Assembly (NCBI GenBank): GCA_026184415.1
Contig: CM047942.1
Coordinates: forward strand, 3,162,001 to 3,226,000
DNA from: Trichothecium roseum
Lineage: Eukaryota; Ascomycota; Sordariomycetes; Hypocreales
Length of the DNA stretch: 64,000 bases
Direction of reading: 5' to 3'
The notes beneath the pieces were generated by a model. That model was not told the DNA's origin, searched no databases, and was given only the letters and a program-made list of their open reading frames with translations. Shown in pieces: positions 47,255-59,573 of the stretch. How positions within the stretch are numbered: position 1 is the stretch's first letter; each line of letters opens with the position of its first letter. The translations under genes and the position numbers were made by a program.

Positions 47255-48918
47255 TTAAGCAGTCCTCTTTTCGGTGATGCTTTCACCAGTTGGGAGACCG
47301 CCAACAAACCCGTCACCCTTGCCACCAAATTCAAAGACCTTTTGTCCGCGCACCCAAGTCTCCCTAACGCGGCCGACGAACTCATGACCCTCCCAAGGCG
47401 AGCAGCGATTTTTCCATCGCATATCACCTTGTGTGAATACCCACTTCTCATTCTCGTCAAAGATGCAAACATCCGCGTCCATGCCAGGCCTAAGGCCACC
47501 CTTCCGGTGGGACAAACCGACCTGGGCCGAGGTGGCTTGACAGCAGAGGCGCACCATATCTACGATATTAGGTGCTGCAAGGGACTTTGAAAGACGCTGA
47601 GTGGACTTGGTGTGTAGGATGGGAAGGCCAAGACCAACAGATGAGATGCCACCCCAGGCTGCAAAGAAGTCACCCCTAGCGATGTGCGGCTGCTGTTGCT
47701 GTACCGGCGTCCCTTCTGCATCCTCTCCCTTCATTCTAACATCGACGCCAGAATCTTTGTGTACCATGGGAGGACGTGACAGATGACCGGGAAGAAGCTT
47801 CAACTCCGGGGTACAAGGGGAGTGATCGCTGACAACCGTTTTCAAACAGCTATCTTCCTCGGAAACAAGCTCCTCCCAAAGGCCATCTCTGTTCTTCTCC
47901 TCGCGGATTGGAGGACAGCACTTGTGCCTTGTGTCTCCCTTTCCGATCTCCTCGGCGGCAAGCCCAAGATAATGAAAGCAGGTCTCGGCAGTGATCTTGA
48001 TACCGCTTGCGCGCGCAGCTTTGAGCAGAGGGATACATTGCGTAGCTGAGAGGTGGACAATGTGCAGCTGTAGTTCGGGGGCGATGTGTGCCAGGGCGAG
48101 AATTTGTTCGACTGCATACGTCTCGAACGAAGGAGGGCGAGAAGCGAGGAAGGTTTGGTAAGCAGTGAGCTCACCTTGGGGTGCGAGAGGGGCATCAGAT
48201 ATTTGCACGGCATCTCCAACCGAGTCAGCAATTGGTGGAATCATCTCAGCATGGAACATCAACGTCGTCGGTGAATCTTTGAGGGTCTCCATAGCGAGGG
48301 CGATATCCTTGGACGAAACGGCCGGGAACTCATCAACCTGCGCAAGTCAGTTTCAACTATTCGCCAATGGACCATGTCACTTACACCGCTCTCAATGAGG
48401 AAGCCTTTGAAGCCTCTAACACCCATCTCCACCAGGGGCTTCAGCTCATCCGCATTACCAGGAATCACACCCCCATAAAAACCGACATCTACCCAACACT
48501 TGTTTTGACTAGCAGCCAGCTTCTCCCGAAAGCCTTGAACCGTGGTTGTTGGGGGGATCGCATTCAACGGCATATCCACTACTGTGGTTACGCCACCGCT
48601 TGCTGCAGCTCTTGTACCTGTCCAGAATCCCTCCCATTCCGTTCGGCCAGGCTCGTTAAGATGCACATGGGCATCTACAAGACCCGGAAGGAGGATCTTG
48701 GGTGAATGGTCGACATAGGTGGTGTCTGCGGGGAAAGATGTGGCGGGCAAGATCTGGGGAACGGTTTGGATAATCTTCCCTGTCTTTGGGGAAATAACAA
48801 TAGTAGCGGCTGTGAGAAGCAGATCGTTGTTTGGGAGCGTGAGAACAGCCCGGGTGGAAACCAAAACCGTCAAAGGGCCGGGTGCCGAAGCTTGGGGCAA
48901 GGTGGAAGCAATCGCCAT
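47255..48918 (-). CDS. allantoinase
   Basis: Two exons, 48385-48918 and 47255-48337, donor GTAAGT, CTGAC branch, GCAG acceptor, phase 0; 538 residues. It is a cyclic amidohydrolase of the dihydroorotase superfamily that opens allantoin to allantoate in purine degradation. Metal ligands are visible: His84 and His86 in DAHVHLNEPG, the carbamylated Lys171 in RGFKGF, later His residues in FHAE and HIVHLS, and the catalytic Asp in DHSPC. The segment GLRPGMDADVCIFDE near the C-terminus is the usual composite beta-strand of the family. ATG 48918 begins the protein. GATA-type sites (for example TTATC at 49005-49009) lie upstream, compatible with nitrogen regulation, but this is weak evidence. Confidence 0.93.
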
Positions 48919-51900
48919 GTTGTGTAAGTGTCTGTTGACCTCTTTGTTGACTGTTCAACTAATATGTGCCAATATTGACTGAGGCAGAAATCTCGAGGGT
49001 TTATTTATCAAGTTAAGATTCAAGGCGAGATGGTATAGAAAGGGGGAGGGGAAAGGAGACGCCCTGAGAAGAGGGAAAGGCTGACTTTAAAATGGCAGAG
49101 TAGCCTACGCGCAGGTAGGGGCTCCAACAAGGGCAACAAAGGCAGCAAGGGCAACTCGGGGTCTATTCTTTCCTCGCCATAGTATTCACATTACCAGCAG
49201 CGAGTGGGTGCCGGCTTGACCCCAAGGGTCCTTTGGACCTTTACACTCCTTATCGACATGGTGCCGAGTCGGGACGTCGAGACGGTGGGGCTACGAGATA
49301 AGCCCAGTCTGCGCCAGCCTGCACCCGCCAGCACCCGCCAGCCGATCTTGTCGCCGCCCGTTTGTTCCGTACGCTACCTCCCTGGGATGAATTCAATTCA
49401 TTACTCGATAGATTACTCGATGGGCAGGCCTCGACGCCTGCACGCACGGCTCTTTCTTCCTCCACCGGTTGATCCTTTTCCTTGCGACGGTCACCCTAAC
49501 TAAACCGCTGCCCCTCAACCATGGCCCTTTACTTTTTGTCTTGTCGCAGCCCGCGGTTTTGAATTAGTGTTGCGGGGTGCATCTCCGTGTCTTAGGGGTC
49601 CCTGCGTCCTGGCGTCCTGGCGTCCTGGCCACAACGGTTCCCCCGCCATCGGCTTTTATTTTATTTTTTTTGGCTCGCCTTATCTCTCTTATCTTCTTGT
49701 GTTTCAACCACCAGAAGCCAAACGAACCAGAGGTCATGATACCGACATTACACACCAGTACGGAGTACATGGTGTCGTTCAAAGCACACGGACAAAGGGG
49801 CGGAGGACGACAAGCTTCATGCAGAGTCATTTGCCGTCTGTGCGTGTGGACACTTTTGGGGTGAGAAAACTCTTTCCTCGTACCCCGTAATCCGTACATG
49901 CTCACATCCGATGGCCATTTGCCAGTGCGCCTTTTCCGCTAATGAGTTAGACTGTTAGGGGTTGAAGCAAAATGCAGGCCAGACTTCGCCCACTTGTCCA
50001 CCTGCCCACCTGCCCACCTTGAAACTTAGGTAAGCTTTGCGCACAGCTATGCGTCCAATCAGATTCATGGATTTGAGATGGGACTACTGCAATTGTCAAG
50101 CATTTGGACGATTCCATCGAGTAACTATCGTGTAAGTCGATATGGGCGTCCAACCAGCACCCCTGATACTCAAGAAATTTAGATGAAAGAAGGAAAAAAT
50201 CAGACCTGATGCTATTCGGCCATTCGGGATATGATGTTCGGCTCCTCCGTTTCCTAGTGGAGAGTAAAGACCGTCTCCAGAATGCGACCTGCCCAAACCT
50301 GAGGTGCGTACCTGATTTGGCTGCTTTGTTTGCATGTAAGTCCCCGAGAGGCCTTTCAGCTTTGTAAGTGGTTTCAATGGGCTCTTTCATCGCGTAATGA
50401 AAAAGGTTCCCCTGGCACTTGAACCAAAGCCACGCCCAAAACGGAGCGAGTCGGCTGACCCCCTCCCTTCCCCCATTCAGCGCCGTTCCAACGGTACGAG
50501 TGTAGGTTATCAACGCGGGTTTTAGCGGTCCTGTCCGGTCTGTCGGACCTGGCCGAAGCCTGGAGTGAAGAGCGTTTTTTTTCCTTTCCTTTCCTTTTCG
50601 TCGTGCACAGACAAAACGTTTGACATTTGACCCGTTTGGTTCCAGTATGAAGCTTTTTATTTCCCGGTAGCCGGCTTGTGTCACATTTCCATACTTCTGG
50701 GTGTCGTCGAGCAGATCTACTCCGTACAGACCGGAATCGTGCAACGGCGGTTTTTTATCCCCTCACGCCAGGGCATGCTAATGGTAGCACCCTATAGTCC
50801 GCCCTACCCTATTTCACTTGCTGTGTGTATGGATGCATGTCAGATGACATGGAAGTTCCGGTGATCGGCTGCAGGGACCGTGGGCACAGGCTGTGTGCTA
50901 CGTGCAAAGAGGGAGAGAAAAAAAATCTTCCTACTAGCTTTCTCAGTTTCGGGATCAACCGTTTGCAGATCTCTCTCTGCGCGCATATCCATATGTAACA
51001 CGAAGGAGAGGGAGAAAAATCCTCCGGGCCACACACGTCGTTCTGACTACGCAAGCAAATCCGGGAGTTTCTTCTTGTCGTTGTGATGTGGCAATAGTAG
51101 TCGAGAAACTGGGCTAGATCTGAACTCGTAGCTGTGGGCGGCCTTTTGCCTAGTATCGTTTCCGTATTGCAGTATGTACTGTTCACATGTTGTGCTACGA
51201 TACTACCACTAGTAGTAATCTTCTACGGAGTATATTCTCTTTTATTTTATTTTTTCGGACTTGGTGCTACCGAGCACGAGCAGGTTTGCCGTATATCCGC
51301 CTTCCACCTATAACCTGCAACGTGTAACGCAGCAAGCATTTCCAACAGCCCACCCCCCTACCCCCTACCCCCCGCTGATATTCCATCCCTATGCCGCTGT
51401 ATGGGGTGTGTAAGCCATAACCGGACCAAAGTTTAAGAACAATAATAAATACAACAAGTGCCGATTGGTGTGTTTGCAGTAGTAGCAGTAGTAGCAGTAG
51501 TAGCAGCAGAGTAGCAGCAGTAGTAATAGTAAGGTGGTAAGGATGGATATGTGTGTGTCTAGAAACTGTATATTTTCTCTTGACCTTTCTTTTTTCCCCA
51601 ATGTAAAAAAAAACGACAAGCTCCTGTGCGCGCGTATGAGAACCAACCCAGGTTCTGAAATCCGAGAACCAAAAAAAAAGGATAAAAAAAAAAGGAAGAA
51701 GAATAGGGAAGAGGAAATTGTAGAAATACAAGTGTTGCTGTTACATGAGACACACACGCAACACACACATATACACACACATATATATGCGTCTAAGCTG
51801 CGTGCCTGTCTGTAGAAATGTGTGGGGTGTGTATCGGTTAAGTTTGGAGAGTTGTGGATTTCTAATGATCTGGACTTGGGAAGAGAGGAGGAGGAAGAAG

Positions 51901-51927
51901 AGGAGTGAACGGACACGATTGCTACTA
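48919..51927. other. long spacer, no supported gene
   Basis: Lies between the allantoinase start and the 3' end of the polyprenyl synthase gene. Three TACGGAGTA copies (49759, 50718, 51224) and a GTAGCAGTA-type repeat (51475-51535) are present. A 265-codon minus-strand frame (49947-50744) starts at TTG and has no recognisable domain. Confidence 0.5.
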
Positions 51928-53456
51928 CTACTTCTGTCGCTTGATGACCTTTTGGGCCATCTCGACGAGGCCGGCCTTGGCCTCGCTGTCCGGGAAATGG
52001 GCGATGGCGGCAACGGCCTTTTCCGAGTAGTCGACGGCCAGGGCGCGCGTCTGCTCCACGCCGTCGCTCTGCATCACGATCTCACGAGCCTAGCAAAAAG
52101 AAAATTGGTCAGTCCCTCATCACGGGGCCAAATACGGCAGGGTAGGGGGGGATGGTATTGGGCATGTTGGTGAAAATCAAAGGGTTTCTTTCTTTCTTTT
52201 TTTAAACTTACGCGCAGAACGTCGCCCTCTCTCTCGAATTTGCGGCCGACGAGCGCACCCAGTTCCGGCATCTGCTTCCAGGCGAACAAAAGGGGTGCCG
52301 TTGCCAGACCGAGCTCAAGGTCCGCGCCGGCCGGCTTGCCCAGGTCCTTGTCCGAGCGGGTGTAATCCAGCATGTCGTCGACGAGCTGGAACGCCAGCCC
52401 CAGGTTGCGCCCGTACATGTACGCGGCGTCGACGGTGGCGGCGTCGGCGCCCCCCAGCAGCGCCGAGGCCCGGCACGACTTGGAGATGAGGGACGCCGTC
52501 TTGAGGTACGTCTTCTGCAGGTAGTAGCTGAGCGTCTCCTCGGACCACTTGGGGTTGCGCTCGTCGTTCCTGGTGTTCTTGAGCTGCATGAACTCCCCCT
52601 CGACGAGGTTGGCGATGACCGTGGCCAGCAGCTCGACCACCTCGGCGTTGCGGAGGCGCGCTAGGGCGACCGACGCCCGGCCCAGCAGGAAGTCGCCCGC
52701 CAGCACGGCCATCTTGTTACCGAATTCCAGGTTGGCGCTCGGCGATCCTCGGCGGGAGACGGAGTAGTCGATGACGTCGTCGTGCAAGAGGGACGCGGTG
52801 TGAATCAGCTCCGTGATCTCGGCTAGCCGGCGCTGGCTGGGGAGAATGTCCGGGTTCCCCTCTTCGGGGGCCTCCTTGACGTCCGGCGCCGCCAGGGGTG
52901 CGGCCGAGGGGTTGACATCGGCGAGGATATCGACCGGGGAGATGCTCGAGTTTATGCCTCGTAACGTCTGGGGGGTGCTTTCCCTCTGGTCCTTGGGACA
53001 CAGGTGCGTGGCGCGGCTCATGAGCAGGACGATCAGGGGCCGGACGTGCTTCCCCTCCGCCTGCGTGTAGTACTTGGCCACCTTGTCCAGCGCGGGGTGC
53101 CCCGAGCCGAGGAGCTGGCGGATGTTGCCCGTCAGGTGCTTCATCTCCTTGGCCACCGTGCGCAGGGGGTCGACGTGCATGCTCGCGTCCTTGGTCGCCT
53201 GCTTGACCACGTTGCCCACCATGTTGGAGGCCACCTGAACGGCGGCGGTCCACGCCGAGTCTCTCCGGCGACTCGAGCTGAAGTGTCTCCTTTGGTGCTT
53301 CGTCGTTCGGGGCAAGGCGAGGGTGAAGGCGCTCGCGCTTGCGCGGGGCGGTTGTCTACACAGGCGACATGTTGACGGAGGAGCTGCTGCTGCTGCTGCG
53401 ATCCTGCCGGCCGAGGCGGCCTCGACAAGGACCGCGGCTCCCGGTCGGAAACTCAT
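51928..53456 (-). CDS. COQ1: mitochondrial trans-polyprenyl diphosphate synthase (Coq1-type)
   Basis: Two exons, 52212-53456 and 51928-52089, donor GTAAGT, acceptor CTAG, phase 0; 468 residues. It makes the long isoprenoid tail of ubiquinone from IPP and an allylic diphosphate on the matrix side of the inner mitochondrial membrane. The N-terminal 65 residues are Arg/Ala/Ser-rich without acids before Asp66, as in a mitochondrial presequence. The two aspartate-rich motifs are intact: DDVID at 226-230 and DDMLD at 360-364. GKHVRP near 135-140 binds IPP. A roughly 40-residue insert rich in Pro/Ala lies at 160-205, common in filamentous fungi. Chain length cannot be read reliably. The C-terminal exon supplies the last helix (ending KVIKRQK). 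Confidence 0.92.
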
Positions 53457-54264
53457 TGCCAGCGAGTTTGACGTCGTTTCAGAACGTGATCGATACGTCG
53501 TCTTTTGTTTGTTTGTTTGTTTTTTCTCGAGGAAAACGCTGGCCGTTGTTTCAAGGGTTTACGATGTACCGAGTAAAGTTTTTGCAGCTTATGAATCGGG
53601 TACTGGTAGCGTTATTGCGGGGTGCGATTGGCGGCCGTAGAGTAGCACATGAGGGCGTAACAATGGTCATGAGTAAAGTGCGTGGTATAGAGATTGGTCG
53701 TGGGATCAATAAAGGCAGATTCCTTCTCGTTTCGTAAAAGAAGTCGGACTTGAAATTATGTTGCGACTCAGTCACAGTCGTCTTGTTTTTTTCCTTGGAT
53801 TCTCTCTTGGTTTTTTTTTTCCGCAGTCGTCAAGAATTTGATGCGGGCAGGGGCGCGGCGCCGAAACTTTTCGATAATTTTGCCCCGTGGCGACCCAATT
53901 GGAACCACCCACACGAGGAACGGTCCAGGAAAACGGCGAATCAGTCCGGGAAAGCTCGAAGAGCTACCCCACCATTTAGAAGCTGATGAGGCTCTCTGAT
54001 TGGCCGCCATGCTTTAATTCCGTGCCCTTGTGCCTTGTACAAGCGTCATTGGAGGGGTTGGAGGCTATTTTTCCCGGCTGGCCTTCTGTCTCACGAGCGT
54101 GCTGCTGCCAGTGTTGTGGCGTAAGAGGAAGCGAGGTTCTATGCATTCCTAGGCCCCGGTATACTTCAGCATTCGTGGGTAGTATTGGTATTCCAACGCC
54201 CAGATTTCTGAACGAAACTCGGGAATCCTGAATTTCGAAGGGTTTATCCCGAAAGCCAGTCACC
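53457..54264. other. divergent promoter region, COQ1/VMA12
   Basis: Eight hundred bases between divergent housekeeping genes. It includes a GTTTGTTTGTTTG stretch (53505-53522) and T-runs. No gene is seen. Confidence 0.55.
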
Positions 54265-55209
54265 ATGGTTCTCCTCACGATGACGGACGCCATCGTGGAT
54301 GCGCTCAAGTCGCTGCCCGCATCATCCGAGATCCCCAACACGGACGAGGTTGGACTGAATGGCGAGCCAACATCTACGGGAAATCAAGACATGTCGGATC
54401 CCGAAGTTGGGAAGCCGATAGGACACGGAGATATAGTACGTCTCTGGAAGCGGTTGCAAACAGCACAGACAGGGTCGTCGCCGAGCTTGGAGCAGCTGCT
54501 ACGTGGTGCCCAGGTCTACATCCCACCACCCCCGCCAAAGAAAGAACCAGTACGTACCCTCCCCCTTTTTGATATCGAGTTGCATACGGAGTTTGCAGAG
54601 TAGCAGCAGTTCCTAATCTAGCGGCAACAGACGGCCGAATACAAGGCCTTGATGGCTCGCCTCCGCCGAGAGGAAGAAGCCCGCTCCTATGAACGAATGG
54701 TGGCTCCTCCGCCCGTCCACGAAACCTTCAGCAGCCGGTTCCCGAATGCGCCGTCATCCCGCGCAGCAGTAGCAGCGTTCTCAGCCGTGAACCAGCCCGC
54801 CTCGAAGGACGACTTGGGGGACGACGACGCGACGTACAACGACGTGCACCGGCAGTTCCTGCTGCTGATCAACTTCCTCGTCTCGATCGTCGGCGTGGCG
54901 GGAACGCTGTGGGTGGCGGGCAGGTGGTGGAGCTTGCCGGCGAGGCTGTTCCTCACCATGGGCGGGGCGCTGGTCGTGGCCGTCGCCGAGGTGGCGGTCT
55001 ACAGCATCTACGTCTGGAAGCTGGGAGACTCGAAGAAGAGGCAGGACACGGCCAAGGAATTCAGGGAGGTGATTGACACGTGGGTTGTCACGGAGGAGAA
55101 GGGAGGGGAGGACGACGGTGGCGCGGAGCAGCTGTTGAAGAGCAAGGATGACACGCTAGATGGCGTCAGGAAACGAGTGGCTACGAACAAGGATGGAATG
55201 GCAGATTAA
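54265..55209 (+). CDS. VMA12: V-ATPase assembly factor Vma12-like
   Basis: Two exons, 54265-54549 and 54631-55209, donor GTACGT, acceptor ACAG, phase 0; 287 residues. Vma12 is the ER membrane factor that, with Vma22, assembles the V0 sector of the vacuolar ATPase. Family marks are LLRGAQVYIPPPPPKKEP immediately before the intron and TAEYKALMARLRREEEARSYERM immediately after it, the most conserved region of PF11712. Two transmembrane helices follow (about 187-211 and 216-240), with a hydrophilic C-terminal tail of about 50 residues. The start ATG has a second in-frame ATG five codons downstream. It is divergent from COQ1. Confidence 0.9.
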
Positions 55210-55807
55210 ACCTCTACAGTTGGTCCCACGAACATTAACATGTCACCCTTCGAAAGCAAGGCCACATCGATGCGCGACTACCTATAAAGTGTCTGATGAG
55301 AAACAATGCAGCGGGCACTCTCTGTGGCTCCGTTAAGGAATTGGGCCTAGGTCTACGGAGTAAACTGTGTGTACGTAGAAATCCGTACGCACCACGCACC
55401 ACTAAATTGGGGACATGTGATGTCGCGCTTCACCCACGCGATCCGACGCGTCTTTGGTGGGGCATCATCTTTAATGGGCAACGCGTCTACCCAAGAAACC
55501 GCGACTTTAAACCTTCAAATTATCGTTAATATCTGCGCAATACGGAACAAGGAGTACGGAGTGCAAAAGTCTTTTTGGCTTATCATACGGAGTGTTCCTA
55601 CCAAAATTCACATCTAATTTGTCCTCTTCGCCACACTAGAAAGGCCTTACGTACAACAGAGTCAAAACATTATCATCAAACATCCATAGGCAACCATGCC
55701 ACCATCTTCCCAGGAGTATCTAATGTGCGTATCCCGCCAATTAGGGGTTTTTTTTTAAAAAAAATCTTGGATTCATATGCTGACCTGACTCTAGAACCAA
55801 AGTGGGA
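55210..55807. other. spacer before the zinc-finger gene
   Basis: One TACGGAGTA (55354-55362). A possible first exon for the next gene lies at 55696-55727 (ATG to AT/GTGCGT), with an intron ending CTGACTCTAG at about 55796; joining it keeps the frame open and would add 14 residues. Confidence 0.5.
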
Positions 55808-56521
55808 ATGGCCCCTCCCCACACGAAGCGCTCGAAGCCGATCCGCACATATGGCAAACGCTCCCAGGAAACGAAAAGCGACCCCGCAGCGAGGAAGCGA
55901 AGAGCTGTGGACGAGACGGAGGCAGAGAACTTGAAGGAGAGTGGGCATGTACTCGTTGAGAAAAAGAACCCTCCGCAGCCTGACACGAAAGAGGACGTGG
56001 ACCAGGAAGGGGAGAAGGTTGAGGGGACGGTCAAGAAGGGCTCTATCATGAATTACTTCAAACCGGCACCGGCACCTACTCCGGCTGAACTTAGTAAAGA
56101 TGCAGCAGAAGCGGAGCCGCGAGAAGAGGAGGCCGTTTCTTCACCGGTTCTGTCGCCGCGAAGCAGGAGATCGCGACGGTTTGGCGTGAGGGAACCAACC
56201 GTCGACCACAGCACCACCAATACGGCATCCGAAACTGAAGGACCACCGACCACCCGAGGCATTGGCAGACGGGGAAGCAGACGCATCGCGGAAGGGGCAA
56301 GAAGGAAGATGGCGGCAGCGTCGGCGGCGACGACGACCAAAGCCGGCCTCGCCGTGCAGACGACCCTCAACATCTCGTCGCAGGCCACGTTTACGGAGTG
56401 CAAGCGGTGCAACACGGTCTACAACCCGCTGTACCCCGGCGACGTGCGGTATCACACCAAGAGGCACGCGGCGATTCTGAGGGCGAAGAGGAAGGACGAA
56501 GGATCATCGATAAAATTATGA
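55808..56521 (+). CDS. ESCO-type C2H2 zinc-finger protein with PIP-like motif, no acetyltransferase domain
   Basis: Product of 237 residues from ATG 55808. The N-terminus reads KRSKPIRTYGKR, then a charged linker, then KKGSIMNYFKP, which resembles the PCNA-interacting peptide of Eco1/ESCO cohesin acetyltransferases. The C-terminal 55 residues hold the ESCO zinc finger (zf-C2H2_3): QTTLNISSQ, then Cys-x2-Cys in TECKRCNTVYNP and His-x3-His in YHTKRHAAIL. The protein stops 13 residues after the finger, where Eco1 would continue into its GNAT acetyltransferase domain; no such domain is found downstream. It may be a paralogue or a stand-alone member of the finger family, perhaps acting at replication forks. 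An upstream first exon (55696-55727) is possible. Confidence 0.75.
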   Translation: MAPPHTKRSKPIRTYGKRSQETKSDPAARKRRAVDETEAENLKESGHVLVEKKNPPQPDTKEDVDQEGEKVEGTVKKGSIMNYFKPAPAPTPAELSKDAAEAEPREEEAVSSPVLSPRSRRSRRFGVREPTVDHSTTNTASETEGPPTTRGIGRRGSRRIAEGARRKMAAASAATTTKAGLAVQTTLNISSQATFTECKRCNTVYNPLYPGDVRYHTKRHAAILRAKRKDEGSSIKL

Positions 56522-56867
56522 GCCATGCTTTTTTTTCATACACTCTACCTACTCATGAAGGTGTAGAAGGGGGCGTGGGCTTAGCATATACTATGGAGTT
56601 TTATCCAGCATTCTTCTTTTACAACGGCGCATAAGGGGGCATTCCATTAGGAGAATACAGGAATAAGGGAGGATCATCCTTACTATTTACATTATAGATA
56701 TATCTCTTTAGAACTTTTTAACCGGACCTGATGAAGGTGTGTCCCCTTGATTTACGTGCCATGCAAGAGTTGACACCAAACACGCCGAGACGGATGATTA
56801 TGGTAACAAAAAGAGGAAGAAAGAAAGAAAAAAGGGGGTGCAAGAAAGCGAGGAACCCCCGGCTGCC

Positions 56868-57800
56868 TAAGCCGGAACCGGCACGCTGTCCAAGAAGCTG
56901 GTGACGGGAAGACGGTTCCCGGCCATGTCGGCCACGGCGACCTTGAGCTTCCCCTCGGATCAGGGCTGGGGGCAGGGGGGGCGCCAAAGAGCCGCCGCCT
57001 GACGAGGTGTCCCCAGCCGAGGTACTCCACGAGGGCGGCGGAGAAGATCTCGGGCGACCGGCGGGGGGGTCCGAGGAGGCGCCTCGTCTGGCGGTAGGCG
57101 TCGCGCGCGGGCTGCGACTGCAGGGCGGCCAGGGGGGGAGGAGGCGGGCGGCGGGGTTGTGTTCTTCCATGGCGTGGCCGTCGGGGGCGTCGTGGGAGAA
57201 GGTGGGCCGGAGCCAGGTCTCTGTGCTGGTGCTGGTGCTGGTGCTGGTGCTGATGCTGCTGGTGCGGCGGTTTATAAGAATGGGTCGGGGAGATGTCATG
57301 AGGGGAAGCAGGCGCTGCAGGATATCGGGACGACGGCGCGGGTCGGGGGAAGGGCGCTGCTGGGAGCTGATCTAGTCCTTTGCGACGGCCAGGTGGCGCA
57401 TCCTGGAGAGGGCGAGGCGCGCGGCGTCGACGTGGTGGCCTCGAGCATGCGGAGGAGGAAGACGTCGGTGTCCAAGTTTACGAGGTACTCCCTCGTCGGA
57501 TGAGGAGGATGGGGTGAGGAGGAGGGTGAAGAGGAGCTGTGTCCGTGGCGGGCTGTTGGTTACTGCTACGGTTCAGGCTGGCCCAGTCGAAGTTGTGTCG
57601 GACGGAGAGGACGTGCGGTAGGCGTCGCGGTACCGGGCGTATACCTCTTGGCCTTGGTCTTCGTTATCGTCGTCGTCGTCGTCGAACGGAGGAGGAGGAA
57701 GGGGAGGAGGTTTTACCTGTTCTATCCCCCTTTCTCTCTATGCGATCAAAGTTGTCGACGGCAACGGACGTGTGGGCGGGCTGTGGTTGCTTTGTTTTAC
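56868..57800 (-). pseudogene. frameshifted gene remnant, unidentified
   Basis: On the minus strand coding-like segments appear in order but in different frames: QEVYARYRDAYR (near 57640), VRHNFDWASLNRSS (near 57575), EYLVNLDTDVFLLRMLEA (near 57485), VDAARLALSRMRHLAVAKD (near 57400), RDAYRQTRRLLG and EIFSAALVEYLGWG (near 57100-57010), and GKLKVAVADMAGNRLPVTSF ending in a stop near 56871. At least four frame changes and a stop separate them. A GTGCTG tandem lies inside (about 57223-57252). The NLDTDVFLL and SRMRHLAV pieces recall fungal 2EXR-type proteins, but this is a guess. Sequencing error in GC-rich DNA is an alternative. Confidence 0.35.
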
Positions 57801-59561
57801 GGCTCCTCTCTCTCTCTCTCTCTCTCCTCCCTGGCGAGGTATAGTAGGAGGTGTCTTGTCCTATCCGCAGTGTACTTAGGTGAGTCCTGTCTGATGGAAG
57901 ACCGTTTCTTCTTCACTTCCCTTCCTCCCTGTATACTCGACCAAGGTGCTCTTTTCATCCATTGTATAGAGAGAGATGAAAATCGTTTGTTGGTATGATC
58001 CGGTGCCAAAATGGGGGGGCGAGACGAGTGACTCGACAGTTCACCGAAAAAGACGATTACACGAGTATTCAAAGACAAGATCTCTCGCTTACCACCCTTG
58101 TATTCGGGTGTTTTTTTTTTCTAATTTACTTTTTTTCTTGTCCATTTTTTTTGTTCGTCCTGTGCCAGTCACAGCCAGTCTCCGGATTGATGTGACGTTA
58201 TTGCGTCGCAGGTGGCATATGACGGCTGATGAGGTGCGATGCTGAGAAGGAGAAGCAACGAGGCTCTCGCCTATGATCCGGCAGTGTATAGATTTTGATT
58301 TTTTTTACATCTTTTTTTTTTCCCTCTGTGCACCTTGAGATTCTTGGTGTTTTTTTTTTTGTGTCATGGTGAAGGGTGAAGGATGGGGAGCACAAGCATT
58401 TACATTTTCATCATATATATTGCGCACTCTGCACGGTATATCACATATATACGAACAAGTACTTACTCAATCCCACGTGGCATGTCCCCAGCTTGCATCA
58501 GTCATAACCTTGAATTTCTCTTGAGAACTTTCTTTTCAACGTCTGCGTTCTTGATCTATACATTGATACCCGTGCCCAATTGGACGGCCAAGCTGTTACC
58601 TGGTATGGTGAGACCTCATCAATATGATTAACGAGGTCCAACCCAGCGCGGCCGATAAAGAAGAGTTTTTTATGACAACCTTCAATCGCACCAGTGTTCA
58701 GTCCACGTTGCATCGTAGGTGCACTCTGACTTTACCCTCCGCAAACGAAAGTATACCATACATGGTATTGACCTTGTGGTCAATTTTATACTTTTCCATC
58801 ATCTATATTATGAAACGTTAGTTAACAGTTTGATAGGGGCAACCTTTTCTAAGCCACCATCATGCCAGTTAAAGCTATAGGTTCTTTGGTTACGTGTACT
58901 TGGCCATCTCTTTCCAAATATCGCATCTTGATTTCGAAGCGTGGTCCTGATGGTTAACTGTTCATGTACATAGGGTAAGGCTGCGTCAGTTTGAAAAAAA
59001 AAAGACAGGCAGCAACTTGGAAAGTTTCCGAATAATCAATTACTTTTTTCGATTGGACAATTGACGAGGCTGACGATGCACAGCACCGATTGTAGTAATC
59101 GCCGTCTTCTGCTTCGCCTCCTCTTTTCTCTTCCTTCCCCCGGATGAGGTCGTCTCCGGAGTAGAAGATGTGCCAAATAATGGGCTGATGTTGCGGCTGC
59201 TAAATCCCAGACTCCTAGTAGTCCGGTCAGTGTGGAGCTAATTCATTTCGGTGGCCGGCCCCCAAGGGCCCCGAAGACTTTTTTTCCCAATTTTTTTTTC
59301 TCCTTTCACTTTCTTATTTTCCGGGGTAGCAATAGCCGCAAAGGAAGCTAAGCTGGCTAGTGGGTGAACTGGCTAACTGGTCACAGAGCGTGTCTGCGTG
59401 TCTGCCGTCCGTGTCGCGGTGTGTCACGGTGTCACCTCCTTTTTCTTCCATCCCTCGTACACGCACAAACACAAAAATACACAAAAAGGCAGAGAGAAGA
59501 CATCGTGCAAGGTCACATAACCCTCGGCCCCCATCACATTAACATTCATAATTTCACAGAG

Positions 59562-59573
59562 TATATATATATA
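59562..59573 (+). promoter_or_regulatory. TATA-like stretch of the EBP gene
   Basis: An alternating TATATATATATA lies about 110 bases before the EBP start codon, followed by a C/T-rich leader. This is motif and position evidence only. Confidence 0.45.

Noticed and set aside
49947..50744. 265-codon open frame on the minus strand
   Set aside because: It starts at TTG, its first ATG is far inside, it contains a TACGGAGTA-word copy near the start, and no domain or coding bias is evident.
52813..53375. Plus-strand frames opposite the polyprenyl diphosphate synthase
   Set aside because: Antisense shadows; both aspartate-rich motifs are on the minus strand.
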